Positions 39,511 through 46,483 of a stretch of DNA of 46,483 bases are shown one piece after another. The first letter of the stretch is position 1; each line of letters opens with the position of its first letter. The DNA is from Candidatus Cryptobacteroides faecipullorum (GTDB lineage: Bacteria > Bacteroidota > Bacteroidia > Bacteroidales > UBA932). The DNA lies in NCBI GenBank assembly GCA_017694885.1, contig JADIMH010000030.1, forward strand, positions 1 to 46,483. Direction: 5' to 3'. The position numbers and the translations under genes are program-made. The notes under the pieces were generated by a model. That model made no database searches. It was not told the DNA's origin and worked only from the letters and a program-made list of their open reading frames with translations.

Positions 39511-41028
39511 TTATTCTACCGGTATATTTTTCAATAAATCCTTGACATGAGATGCCTTGACGGCATAGTTGAATCCTTGACTTTTGGATACACCTGAATT
39601 AAGGACTCCGATAAGCTGCCCCTTGTCATTAAAGACAGGCGAACCGCTTGCTCCGCCATAAGAAGGAGCATTGAATCCAAACGTAAATTCCGTACTCTCC
39701 TGTGTAATGCTTCCTCCGTTTGCCAGGAGTTGCACTCCTTTTTCGGATTTAAGATCCTGAAGACTGAGTCCGAACGGAAATCCCAATGTATAAATATGAG
39801 AACCTACACGTATATCCGAATCATCAACCACCGCATCAGCCATATTGACGATTGTAGTCTGCCCATCGGGCAAACGTTTCGTTTCCAACTGCAGTATCGC
39901 CACATCCTTTTCCGTATTGTCATGAGCAACCAGTTCACGGCATTTCTTTATATTATCCATACTGAAATAAGCTCCGTTCGGAATCATTCCGATATAGGAT
40001 ATAACGCCTTCTACCTTGACCTGTGCCGTATAAGCGTTCAATTCAGGAAGTTCGGAAGCCAGACCCGCTATGAACATTTTATAATTGTCGGAAATGATAG
40101 ACTGTTCCTTCTCAAACAGCCACGGCCTTGCGATATGGAGATTAGTAACGATTTTACCATCTTCAGATATGAAAAAGCCGGTTCCTGTATATATGTTCAT
40201 TCTGTCTTCATTTCCGTCAACGGCATAGATTTCGCCATTCATCATGACTACTTCCGTGGGTAATCCGCACAGTCTTTCCAAATCCAGATTTCCCGCAGAT
40301 ACCTTGTAATAATATGATCCGACCAGAAGGACTACCGAATTTTTGTATCTGGAATATATTTCTTCATCAGACATCGTCTTTGACCATTTACGGTCTTCAT
40401 TATTGCGATGGCCCTGAATCTTGCCTGCCAGCAGTACGACACCGAAGAAGGCCGCGCATAACATCAGGCATACTGAAACTCCCGTGACAATTTTTTTAGT
40501 GTCGGTATTTATCCCCTTGCCATACGGATTCGGGACTGGAACTCCGGCGCAAGCAATAGCATCACCCCTTTTCAGCCTTACATCCTGATTGGAAGGAATA
40601 GGCTGACCATTGACTGTAGTACCGTTCTTGCTGTGATCCTGAATATACCATTTGCCGTCATTCATTTTCTTTAGAGTAGCGTGGAAACGGCTTACGCGGT
40701 CTCCCTGCAACTGGTATTTGTTTCTGAAGTTGGTTCCTATACCCCTCATTTCCTTGACTTTGGACATGTCCGGCAGCGGAACTGCCGGCACACTATGCCA
40801 ATTCAAAGGGACATCAGCAAACCTCACATTATCCCCACGCCTTACCGGCACCTCCTTATTCGGCTGCAGTCTGCGCTCATTAAGATAAGTACCGTTCTTG
40901 CTGCCCTTGTCGGTAAGGAGTATTTCTCCGTTATCCAATAATAATATTTCAGCATGATATCCGCTCACAAAAGGGCTGTTCAGCTTTATATGGACATCAT
41001 TACCGCTTCCGACTGCAATCAGTTTCAT
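39511..41028 (-). CDS. Double-FHA transmembrane trypsin-like serine protease
   Basis: A 505-aa protein. Two FHA domains (about 1-75 and 92-165; SGYH/NGTYLN and SRFH/NGTTVN) are cytosolic, each lacking the canonical GR arginine. One transmembrane helix follows (about 180-202), then an extracytoplasmic trypsin-like (HtrA/DegP type) domain with a complete triad: H298 in NLHIA, D375 in EKDVAIL, S461 in GGASGSPVF. No PDZ domain. The arrangement suggests phospho-signals bound inside the cell could control a periplasmic protease. Neighbours: a membrane FHA upstream (15 nt), a WG-repeat protein downstream (9 nt). Confidence 0.88.
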   Translation of the reverse strand: MKLIAVGSGNDVHIKLNSPFVSGYHAEILLLDNGEILLTDKGSKNGTYLNERRLQPNKEVPVRRGDNVRFADVPLNWHSVPAVPLPDMSKVKEMRGIGTNFRNKYQLQGDRVSRFHATLKKMNDGKWYIQDHSKNGTTVNGQPIPSNQDVRLKRGDAIACAGVPVPNPYGKGINTDTKKIVTGVSVCLMLCAAFFGVVLLAGKIQGHRNNEDRKWSKTMSDEEIYSRYKNSVVLLVGSYYYKVSAGNLDLERLCGLPTEVVMMNGEIYAVDGNEDRMNIYTGTGFFISEDGKIVTNLHIARPWLFEKEQSIISDNYKMFIAGLASELPELNAYTAQVKVEGVISYIGMIPNGAYFSMDNIKKCRELVAHDNTEKDVAILQLETKRLPDGQTTIVNMADAVVDDSDIRVGSHIYTLGFPFGLSLQDLKSEKGVQLLANGGSITQESTEFTFGFNAPSYGGASGSPVFNDKGQLIGVLNSGVSKSQGFNYAVKASHVKDLLKNIPVE

Positions 41029-41043
41029 AATGATAATTTTATG

Positions 41044-41583
41044 CTAGTAAATTGGATCATATATAACTTCCTCCGGAGTGTCTTTTTCAGATTGTCCGGG
41101 CTTCTGCTTCTCCGGAGCAGGTTCAGGTACCGGTGCCGGCTCAGGTACTACAACGGTATCCCGCACTATAACAGTATCGACCTGCACAGACTGAACGGTA
41201 TCTGCCGGAAGTGCGATTTCCGGTTTTGAAAAATTGTATCCGTTACGTACAGCAAGCAGATAGACGATGCCCGCAACAACAGCTGCCGCAACTGCCATTG
41301 AAAGATAAAGCAATGCCCTGTTTTTAGGTTTCGGGACAAGTGACCAGTCCAGATTGTATATATGGGCAAATGAAACGGTATCTTTTCTCGTAACAGGAAT
41401 CTCGACATTTGAAGACATTTTCATCCCGTTCACATACGTTCCGTTCCTGCTTTGGTCTGTCAAAAAGAGCTTTCCGTTAGATTCGACTCTGATTGTCGCG
41501 TGCAACCTGCTTATGATATCCGTGTCATCTTTTATGACTATATCACAGCTCCCGTCCCTGCCTATTGTATATACCTTCTTCAT
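41044..41583 (-). CDS. Membrane FHA protein with Pro-rich periplasmic tail
   Basis: 179 aa from the ATG at 41583; an upstream TTG is less likely. A canonical FHA domain comes first (TIGRDGSCDI, SRLH, RNGTYVNG), then a transmembrane helix (ALLYLSMAVAAAVVAGIVYL) and an extracytoplasmic tail that is Val/Pro-rich (VVVPEPAPVPEPAPEK). All phosphothreonine-binding residues are present. It could recruit phosphorylated proteins to the inner membrane and reach into the periplasm, much as membrane-complex parts do. Located between the phosphatase and the FHA-protease. Confidence 0.82.
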   Translation of the reverse strand: MKKVYTIGRDGSCDIVIKDDTDIISRLHATIRVESNGKLFLTDQSRNGTYVNGMKMSSNVEIPVTRKDTVSFAHIYNLDWSLVPKPKNRALLYLSMAVAAAVVAGIVYLLAVRNGYNFSKPEIALPADTVQSVQVDTVIVRDTVVVPEPAPVPEPAPEKQKPGQSEKDTPEEVIYDPIY

Positions 41584-41629
41584 AATCAAACGTTTTATTT
41601 CATTTGCATATCGAATGTTTTACTGATTG

Positions 41630-42496
41630 TCAATAACATAGGCTGAACACCAGAACAACTGCGGCAACGGCGGCGACGGCCACAAGGGCAATTAGCAATT
41701 TGCCCCGGACCGTTTTCCTGTCCTTCAATTTTGAATTGCAGTCCATCTCAATGACCGCTGCAGTCAGATTGTCGTATTCTTTTCCGCTGTTTCTTCCGAT
41801 ATTTTCAATGTAATTGGCAGTCTTTTCAAGAACTTGGTTTACCGGCAGATTTTCCGACAGCCGTCTGATCAGCTCATCCTCCGGCATCGCTCCCCAGAAT
41901 CCGTCAGTACACAATATGAATCTGTCACCTTTCAGATATGGACGTTCCTCTACCTCCACTTCTATATCTGTATTTACACCCAAAGCCTTCAATATTATGT
42001 TCGATTGCGCAGACAGACGGGCCTGCTCTTCAGAAATCACCTTCTTCTTCACCATTTCAAAAACCATTGAATGGTCAAAAGTCCGGAATATTTTTTTCCC
42101 GTTTCTCAACTGATATATCCTGCTGTCCCCCACATAGGCTGTTACAGCACTGTTCGGTGTAAAGAGAATTGCCGTAACAGTAGTCCCCATTCCCTGATGG
42201 GAAGTGTTCCGTCCTTCCTCCAGAATTGCCATATTCGCGTTCCGGATTGCCTTGACCATGGCCATTGAAGGATTTTCCTGTTTGTCGGCAGAAGACAATG
42301 TATCCAATATTGTCAATACAGCAAGCTGTGATGCAACCGAACCGCCTTGCATTCCACCCATCCCGTCACAGACAACGACCAGATATCCAAGTTCAGTTTC
42401 CTTTATTCCGGCAGAATCCTGATTCTCTTTCCTTCCGCCTATTCTGGATTCAATATAACCGGCCGCTTTATTTTTAATGTCTATAGGTGTAAGCAT
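41630..42496 (-). CDS. PP2C-type Ser/Thr phosphatase, tail-anchored
   Basis: A 288-aa protein with the PP2C metal-site motifs in order: GGRKENQD, VVCDGMGG, MGTTVTA, AYVGDSRIYQL, LCTDGFW and EYDNLTAA. A C-terminal hydrophobic helix (LLIALVAVAAVAAVVLVFSL) anchors it to the inner membrane with the catalytic domain in the cytosol. It should reverse threonine phosphorylation by the cluster's kinases, like PppA in Pseudomonas T6SS. It is 4 nt after the adjacent kinase gene. Confidence 0.93.
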   Translation of the reverse strand: MLTPIDIKNKAAGYIESRIGGRKENQDSAGIKETELGYLVVVCDGMGGMQGGSVASQLAVLTILDTLSSADKQENPSMAMVKAIRNANMAILEEGRNTSHQGMGTTVTAILFTPNSAVTAYVGDSRIYQLRNGKKIFRTFDHSMVFEMVKKKVISEEQARLSAQSNIILKALGVNTDIEVEVEERPYLKGDRFILCTDGFWGAMPEDELIRRLSENLPVNQVLEKTANYIENIGRNSGKEYDNLTAAVIEMDCNSKLKDRKTVRGKLLIALVAVAAVAAVVLVFSLCY

Positions 42497-42500
42497 AAAT

Positions 42501-43487
42501 TTATATAAATAAGAATATCAATATTATTATCCCAAGGACAACCGCTATGAGTTTGACATGACTGCCCAGCCATTCCATTAACGGATTTTCTTCGCATTTT
42601 CCAAGTGCGTCGATAATTGCAAACTTGAACTCGGTAGCGGACTTATAGCGTCGTGACTGGTTTTTTTCGGTCGCTTTCAGTATCACTTTATATATGCTTC
42701 TGGGTATTCTGTTATCATAGGGCAATTTCATTGAAATCTGCCTTGACAACGTTTCCGATTCAATCTCTGCCTTAAAAGGATTGGTACCTGTAATCAATTC
42801 ATAGAATGTAATGCCGGTCGCATATATATCCGTTGTGGCATTGATTTCCGATGTGTCGGAATTCCTGAGTATCTGCTCTGGAGCCGCATACTGCGGAGTC
42901 CCTATAAAACCATAGGCAGAGTACTTGTTCCCGCCATTGAGTCTGGCAATTCCCAAATCCATCAATTTAACCGTCGATCCGTCTTCTATCATTATATTCG
43001 ACGGCTTGACGTCCCGATGGACGACCCCGCGTGAATGCAGGTATTGCAGTGCGTCCAGAACACTGCAGATATCCTTTGATATCTTTTCCAGCCTGTCAAT
43101 GGGAGACAGGCTGTTCAACTGTTCCTTGACGTGCGCTTCCAGCGTAATGCCCGCCACATAACCACTTAAAACGAATATAGGTCCGTAATCATGCCCGTAT
43201 TCACAGATTCCGATCATCTGTACAAGATTAGGATGGGAAAACGACAGTGACGCTTCTTGTCTCGCCCTTTCTCTGATCATCTTATTATTGGCATAGATGT
43301 CCTTTATCCTTTTAACGGCAATGCGCTGGTTCGAATTACAGCTGAAGCCCAGATATACCGTCCCCGTAGCACCGCCGCCAAGAGGTCTGCTGCCCGGGTC
43401 ATAATAATACCAATGGCCAGCAACCTGCAGATAAATCCTGGGATCGCCTTCACGCTGATAAACTTGTTGGCGGATAGAATCTTGCAT
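42501..43487 (-). CDS. Tail-anchored Ser/Thr protein kinase (block 1)
   Basis: About 328 aa from the ATG at 43487, 13 nt after the upstream stop. A longer start at 43538 would overlap the preceding kinase and adds non-conserved residues. Kinase motifs: Gly loop LGGGATGTV, VKR lysine, HRDVKPSN, DLG in place of DFG (DLGIAR), and AAPEQ. It ends in a single transmembrane helix (LIAVVLGIIILIFLF) with no extracytoplasmic domain, so it is a cytosol-facing kinase. It is paired with the PP2C gene, which suggests they act on the same substrates. Confidence 0.9.
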   Translation of the reverse strand: MQDSIRQQVYQREGDPRIYLQVAGHWYYYDPGSRPLGGGATGTVYLGFSCNSNQRIAVKRIKDIYANNKMIRERARQEASLSFSHPNLVQMIGICEYGHDYGPIFVLSGYVAGITLEAHVKEQLNSLSPIDRLEKISKDICSVLDALQYLHSRGVVHRDVKPSNIMIEDGSTVKLMDLGIARLNGGNKYSAYGFIGTPQYAAPEQILRNSDTSEINATTDIYATGITFYELITGTNPFKAEIESETLSRQISMKLPYDNRIPRSIYKVILKATEKNQSRRYKSATEFKFAIIDALGKCEENPLMEWLGSHVKLIAVVLGIIILIFLFI

Positions 43488-43500
43488 CGGTTCAGTTTTT

Positions 43501-45030
43501 CTAATACCTAAGTTCACGGATATTACGTTCCAACACATGTTTCAATTCCTTTACGTCATATCCGTGCGAGGCATTTTTGCCGGAATTGATCATGCCGAGA
43601 GCCTTCTCAAAATATTTTAGCGCTATATCCACATTAGCATGCTTGTCACAATAAAAATACGCACACCCGAGAATGTAACAGGCTTCCGGAGTCATTGCAG
43701 AACTGTTGTCAAGAGTCGACATGTAATCTATTATCTTCTGAAATTCATCCGTGCTGATTCCTCCGCTCATTCCAAGATTACTTCGACGTTTGAGTATCAC
43801 ATCACTTTTCGTCCCGGAAAAGAAAGTAACCCCGGCTTCGACTCTGGCCGGTTCATAATTTTCATCAGCCAGATCGAGTATGCGTTCAAAACCGATTTTG
43901 GCCGAGTCGGCATTGTCTGAATCAAGCAAAGCAAGAGCTTTTATATACTTGTCCGCCTGAGAAACGACCGGAACCACATCCTTATTGCTGTCATCAGGTT
44001 CTGATGCGAACTGCCACACCACGTAACAGACAACTGCTACCGCAAGGATCACCACAGCATATTTTCCCCATATTGGTAAAAATGACGAATGCCGGTTTTC
44101 AGCAGCATCGATAGCGACCCTGAATTCTGCAATAGAACCATATCTGCGTTTCTGGCTTTTTTCCGTAGCCTTACCGACTACTCTTGCAAGTGCCTTGCTT
44201 TGTATCCTGTTTACCGGAACTTTTTTCTTCAACTGACACTGCATTACCTCATATTGGCTGCCGGTAAATGGCAGACTTCCTGTCAATAATCTGAAAAACA
44301 GTATGCCTAAAGCATAAATGTCAGTCGTATAATTCTGACTCTTGACATCACCCAGAACAAGTTCCGGAGAGGCATATTCGGCTTTGCCGATGAATTTTCC
44401 GGTAGCAGTTGTCAGTTTGTCGGTAGACCCGAGAGATTTGAGATTTTTCGCTATTCCGAAGTCAATCAGCTTTATATGCCTGTCATCTGTAACCATTATA
44501 TTGCTTGGGTCGATATCTCTGTGAATATATCCTTTGTCATGCAGGGCCAATACTCCAGACAGTATGCTTTTTATTATTTTGCACGATGTGTTTTCTTTAT
44601 CCTTTACATAACTTGCAAATAATTCTCTTGCAAAGAGATGCTCCCCACCGTCATTTCCTTCGAATTTCCCTGCCAGAACATCGGAAAGTTCTACTCCATG
44701 CAACAATTCGCTTATGACATAATGCCGATAAACAGTTTCACCAAGCATGGTAGTCTCTACCATACTGATCAATGCAAGCATTTCTACCAGATTATCATGA
44801 CGAAGCCGTATCGATGCTTCCCGTTCAGCTCTTGCATACACCTCCTCAGGCAAATCCGTATGCAGCGCCTTTATTGCCACCTCTTTTCTGATTCCTGTAT
44901 CTTCTTCTACACAGTAGCCACGGTATACTATACCCATTCCTCCTTCCCCGAGAGGGGTGGAATCGGCATCATATTCATAATATATTTTCCTCTGTTTCTC
45001 GGCCTGGCCCTGTAACTTCCTTATATGCAT
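43501..45030 (-). CDS. Membrane Ser/Thr protein kinase (block 1)
   Basis: A 509-aa paralogue of the kinase at 18353-20011 (shared start region LQG, EK, YYEYDAD and LGEGGMG). Motifs: GEGGMG (28-33), VAIK K54, HRDIDPSN (170-177), DFG (190-192), and ASPEL in the APE position. Then a transmembrane helix (YAVVILAVAVVCYVVWQF) and an extracytoplasmic TPR/Sel1-like region (SADSAKIGFERI-like segments; ACYILGCAYFYCDKHANVD). The tail may sense periplasmic or envelope state and set kinase activity. It follows the FHA protein by 6 nt. Confidence 0.92.
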   Translation of the reverse strand: MHIRKLQGQAEKQRKIYYEYDADSTPLGEGGMGIVYRGYCVEEDTGIRKEVAIKALHTDLPEEVYARAEREASIRLRHDNLVEMLALISMVETTMLGETVYRHYVISELLHGVELSDVLAGKFEGNDGGEHLFARELFASYVKDKENTSCKIIKSILSGVLALHDKGYIHRDIDPSNIMVTDDRHIKLIDFGIAKNLKSLGSTDKLTTATGKFIGKAEYASPELVLGDVKSQNYTTDIYALGILFFRLLTGSLPFTGSQYEVMQCQLKKKVPVNRIQSKALARVVGKATEKSQKRRYGSIAEFRVAIDAAENRHSSFLPIWGKYAVVILAVAVVCYVVWQFASEPDDSNKDVVPVVSQADKYIKALALLDSDNADSAKIGFERILDLADENYEPARVEAGVTFFSGTKSDVILKRRSNLGMSGGISTDEFQKIIDYMSTLDNSSAMTPEACYILGCAYFYCDKHANVDIALKYFEKALGMINSGKNASHGYDVKELKHVLERNIRELRY

Positions 45031-45036
45031 GTGGTT

Positions 45037-45738
45037 TTACATGAAAATTGTTCCACCAGGCTTGGTTCCGGGTTTGTCCGTACCTTCATCCATACCGACG
45101 GTGCCGCCTTGAGAGCTACCCGACTGCTGGTCAAAGCCTCTGGTATTATGATTTGTATATCCTGGAGCGCTATACGGATCACGTGAAGACTGCGATTCAG
45201 GAAACCTTGATTCTGCACCTGACCTGGATGGCATGAACTCACGGCATACGTTCAACCCTATCTGTTTTGCATCTATCAATATAAAATACAGATCATAGTG
45301 TTCACCTATGGTTATTATATCCCCGTTATAGCACTCTTTCTGGTCGAAGCCCAGGCTTTCACCGTTTATCATTGTACCGCAAGTAGATCTGGAATCGCAG
45401 ATGGAGGCTATTATCCTGTCAGGATTTTTCATCTGACGGACGACTAATATGGCATGCTGCTCCGACACTGTGGCTTCAGCCAAAGAGACATCGCATTCAC
45501 TGGACCGGCCAATAGTATTCGCACCCATTTTAACCGGCCAGTATTCACCGGCACTTGTTTTTGATATCGAATACAAAAAACCGATAACCGGTTTGTGTCC
45601 GGAATTACCTGATGCCGGCAAGCCGAACGGCTGTGGAATATAAGTCCCGTCATGCATCCTGGAATTAGTCTGGCCAAAATCGATACGCTCGTTACCGATA
45701 TCTTCCATTCCCGGAATAATAGTCTTGTTACTGCTCAT
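45037..45738 (-). CDS. FHA-domain protein with Thr-rich termini
   Basis: A 233-aa cytosolic protein. FHA domain about 70-130 (NTIGRSSECDVSL, VSEQHAIL, STCGTMING) with GR and SxxH intact; the NGT position reads CGT. The N-terminus carries KTIIPG, and the C-terminus is a disordered Gly/Ser/Thr tail ending GGTIFM, with GGTVGMDEG before it; both are plausible kinase target threonines. It is the second gene of the operon and may be the Fha-like hub. No transmembrane helix. Confidence 0.82.
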   Translation of the reverse strand: MSSNKTIIPGMEDIGNERIDFGQTNSRMHDGTYIPQPFGLPASGNSGHKPVIGFLYSISKTSAGEYWPVKMGANTIGRSSECDVSLAEATVSEQHAILVVRQMKNPDRIIASICDSRSTCGTMINGESLGFDQKECYNGDIITIGEHYDLYFILIDAKQIGLNVCREFMPSRSGAESRFPESQSSRDPYSAPGYTNHNTRGFDQQSGSSQGGTVGMDEGTDKPGTKPGGTIFM

Positions 45739-45745
45739 AATCAGC

Positions 45746-46330
45746 TTATTTTTTACTTATCAGATCATTTTTATTAACATTCACACAAGCATAGCCGAAC
45801 AAATCCAAATGGATACCTACCATTGATCTGCCCTGTTCTATTAAAAATAACCTGCCGCTTATGCCTTTCAGAGGTCCTCTGACAATTTCCACCTCATCTC
45901 CAATTTCAAACGCCTTCTCCAGTATCTCAACCTTCGAATCGGCACATTCCAGCATGAATTTCAGCCTGTCAATCTGTTCATCCGGAATTACCGCCGGTTC
46001 GCTATGGCCGGGATATGAAATATATTTATGCACAAATGAACAGGCCAGTAACTTTTTTTCCGTAACCTTATCGACCCGTACAAAAACCACCATTGGAATT
46101 ACTATGCGCCGGATAGTCTTTTTCCTGTCACTCCACTGATGGACTTCTGTCTGAGTAGCAACGTAATTCACAATTCCCAAACGATCCAGTCTGGCACTTG
46201 CTTTTTTTTCTGTATTCATCTGTACTAAAACCGCCAGCCAGTATTTCGGATAGGCTACGCCCTCGTTTGTCCCATCGACAAACGACTCTGAACTTCTGCC
46301 ATTGCATCTATTTGCTTCTGTTGAACACAT
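45746..46330 (-). CDS. NusG/UpxY-family transcription antiterminator
   Basis: A 194-aa protein with a NusG N-terminal domain (YWLAVLVQMNTEKKASARLD, RRIVIPMVVFVRVDK) and a KOW motif (FEIGDEVEIVRGPLKGISGR). An N-terminal extension of about 28 residues precedes it. Specialised NusG paralogues (UpxY in Bacteroides capsule operons, LoaP) head long operons and prevent early termination. Here it heads a 26-gene run of about 30 kb. The ATG at 46330 is supported by AAGG 10 nt upstream; an in-frame TAA lies at 46343-46345. The assignment to UpxY type is by architecture and context. Confidence 0.85.
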   Translation of the reverse strand: MCSTEANRCNGRSSESFVDGTNEGVAYPKYWLAVLVQMNTEKKASARLDRLGIVNYVATQTEVHQWSDRKKTIRRIVIPMVVFVRVDKVTEKKLLACSFVHKYISYPGHSEPAVIPDEQIDRLKFMLECADSKVEILEKAFEIGDEVEIVRGPLKGISGRLFLIEQGRSMVGIHLDLFGYACVNVNKNDLISKK

Positions 46331-46483
46331 GTAGCTGCAACCTTATCATCTCCTTATAGGAGATAATCATGGATCGTGAAACAGTAGTAATGAGGTCAGT
46401 ACGATAAATTTGTATTGAAAAAATTAAACAATTCCGATTTATATTAGGTTAAAATCCAAATTTTATAGAGAATAAAAAACTTA
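46331..46483 (-). promoter_or_regulatory. Leader region of T6SS-like operon, short hairpin
   Basis: AT-rich upstream region. ATCTCCT (46348-46354) and AGGAGAT (46358-46364) form a perfect 7-bp stem with a 3-nt loop in the leader, 17 nt before the first ATG. A strong -7/-33 pair is not seen; the promoter may lie beyond the window. The hairpin could serve as a pause or loading site for the encoded NusG paralogue, or control translation; unproven. Confidence 0.4.

Noticed and set aside
15592..46330. Extracellular contractile (phage-like, eCIS) particle
   Set aside because: Presence of TssK and a ClpV-like ATPase, separate TssB/TssC sheath genes and Hcp/TssD proteins fits T6SS; no eCIS-type tape-measure, tail-fibre or AAA Afp15-like gene is seen.
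46308..46349. Thirteen-codon leader peptide frame ahead of the NusG-like gene
   Set aside because: The ATG abuts AGGAG with no usable spacing and the product has no regulatory codon run.

Overview
The window reads as a piece of a Bacteroidales chromosome. Evidence: a Mfa/FimA-type fimbrial operon (DUF3575, DUF5119 and fimbrillin lipoproteins), the Bacteroidetes-type DUF5606 and DUF3276/PUR proteins, a long NusB, -7 promoter boxes of the TAnnTTTG type, a UpxY/NusG-like operon regulator, and Bacteroidetes-type T6SS TssC and TssD proteins. Genus is not determinable by eye.

Left third (1-14450), ordinary chromosome with a fimbrial locus. Leftward: DUF3575 outer-membrane protein, DUF5119 lipoprotein, fimbrillin, then a further lipoprotein cut by the window edge. 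A run of nine G lies in the signal-peptide region of the first gene. Rightward: glpABC, anaerobic glycerol-3-phosphate dehydrogenase. Leftward again: a housekeeping cluster read as nusB, yajC, ybbR-like, coaE, DUF5606, rimO and a TPR-like lipoprotein. Rightward: a PUR/DUF3276 gene with a clear terminator.

Boundary (14450-15590), no convincing gene. It holds the terminator, a roughly 100-nt imperfect palindrome with nested hairpins, a degenerate 31-nt repeat pair, and six tandem copies of an exact 52-bp period whose units carry CACCTG/CAGGTG arms.

Right two thirds (15592-46330), about 30.7 kb and 26 genes all on the minus strand with mostly tiny gaps or 1-20 bp overlaps, visibly AT-richer than the left part. 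In transcription order: a NusG/UpxY-like antiterminator; a signalling block (FHA, two membrane Ser/Thr kinases, PP2C phosphatase, membrane FHA, double-FHA transmembrane trypsin-like protease); envelope proteins (WG-repeat, beta-barrel, a three-repeat secreted protein); a contractile core (ClpV, TssB, TssC, two Hcp/TssD, a 112-aa helical protein, VgrG with a long N-terminal extension, a PAAR-like DUF4280 protein, an M23 peptidase, TssG, TssK, TssE, TssF and a hydrophobic 233-aa protein); then a second signalling and envelope block (zinc-ribbon FHA, pseudokinase-FHA, Ser/Thr kinase, WG-repeat, lipoprotein).

Interpretation: this is a type VI secretion-like contractile injection system in which I recognise no TssJ/L/M membrane complex, no TssA, and none of the TssN-R proteins described for Bacteroidetes T6SSiii. 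Phospho-signalling membrane proteins and periplasmic WG/Ig proteins flank the core on both sides, as if they replace the usual envelope-spanning complex or gate firing across it. Phospho-control has precedent in the PpkA/PppA/Fha pathway of Pseudomonas T6SS. The number of kinase-fold and FHA proteins, the pseudokinase, the FHA-protease and the NusG-type regulator make this the candidate new system of the window. Its function is inferred from sequence only.
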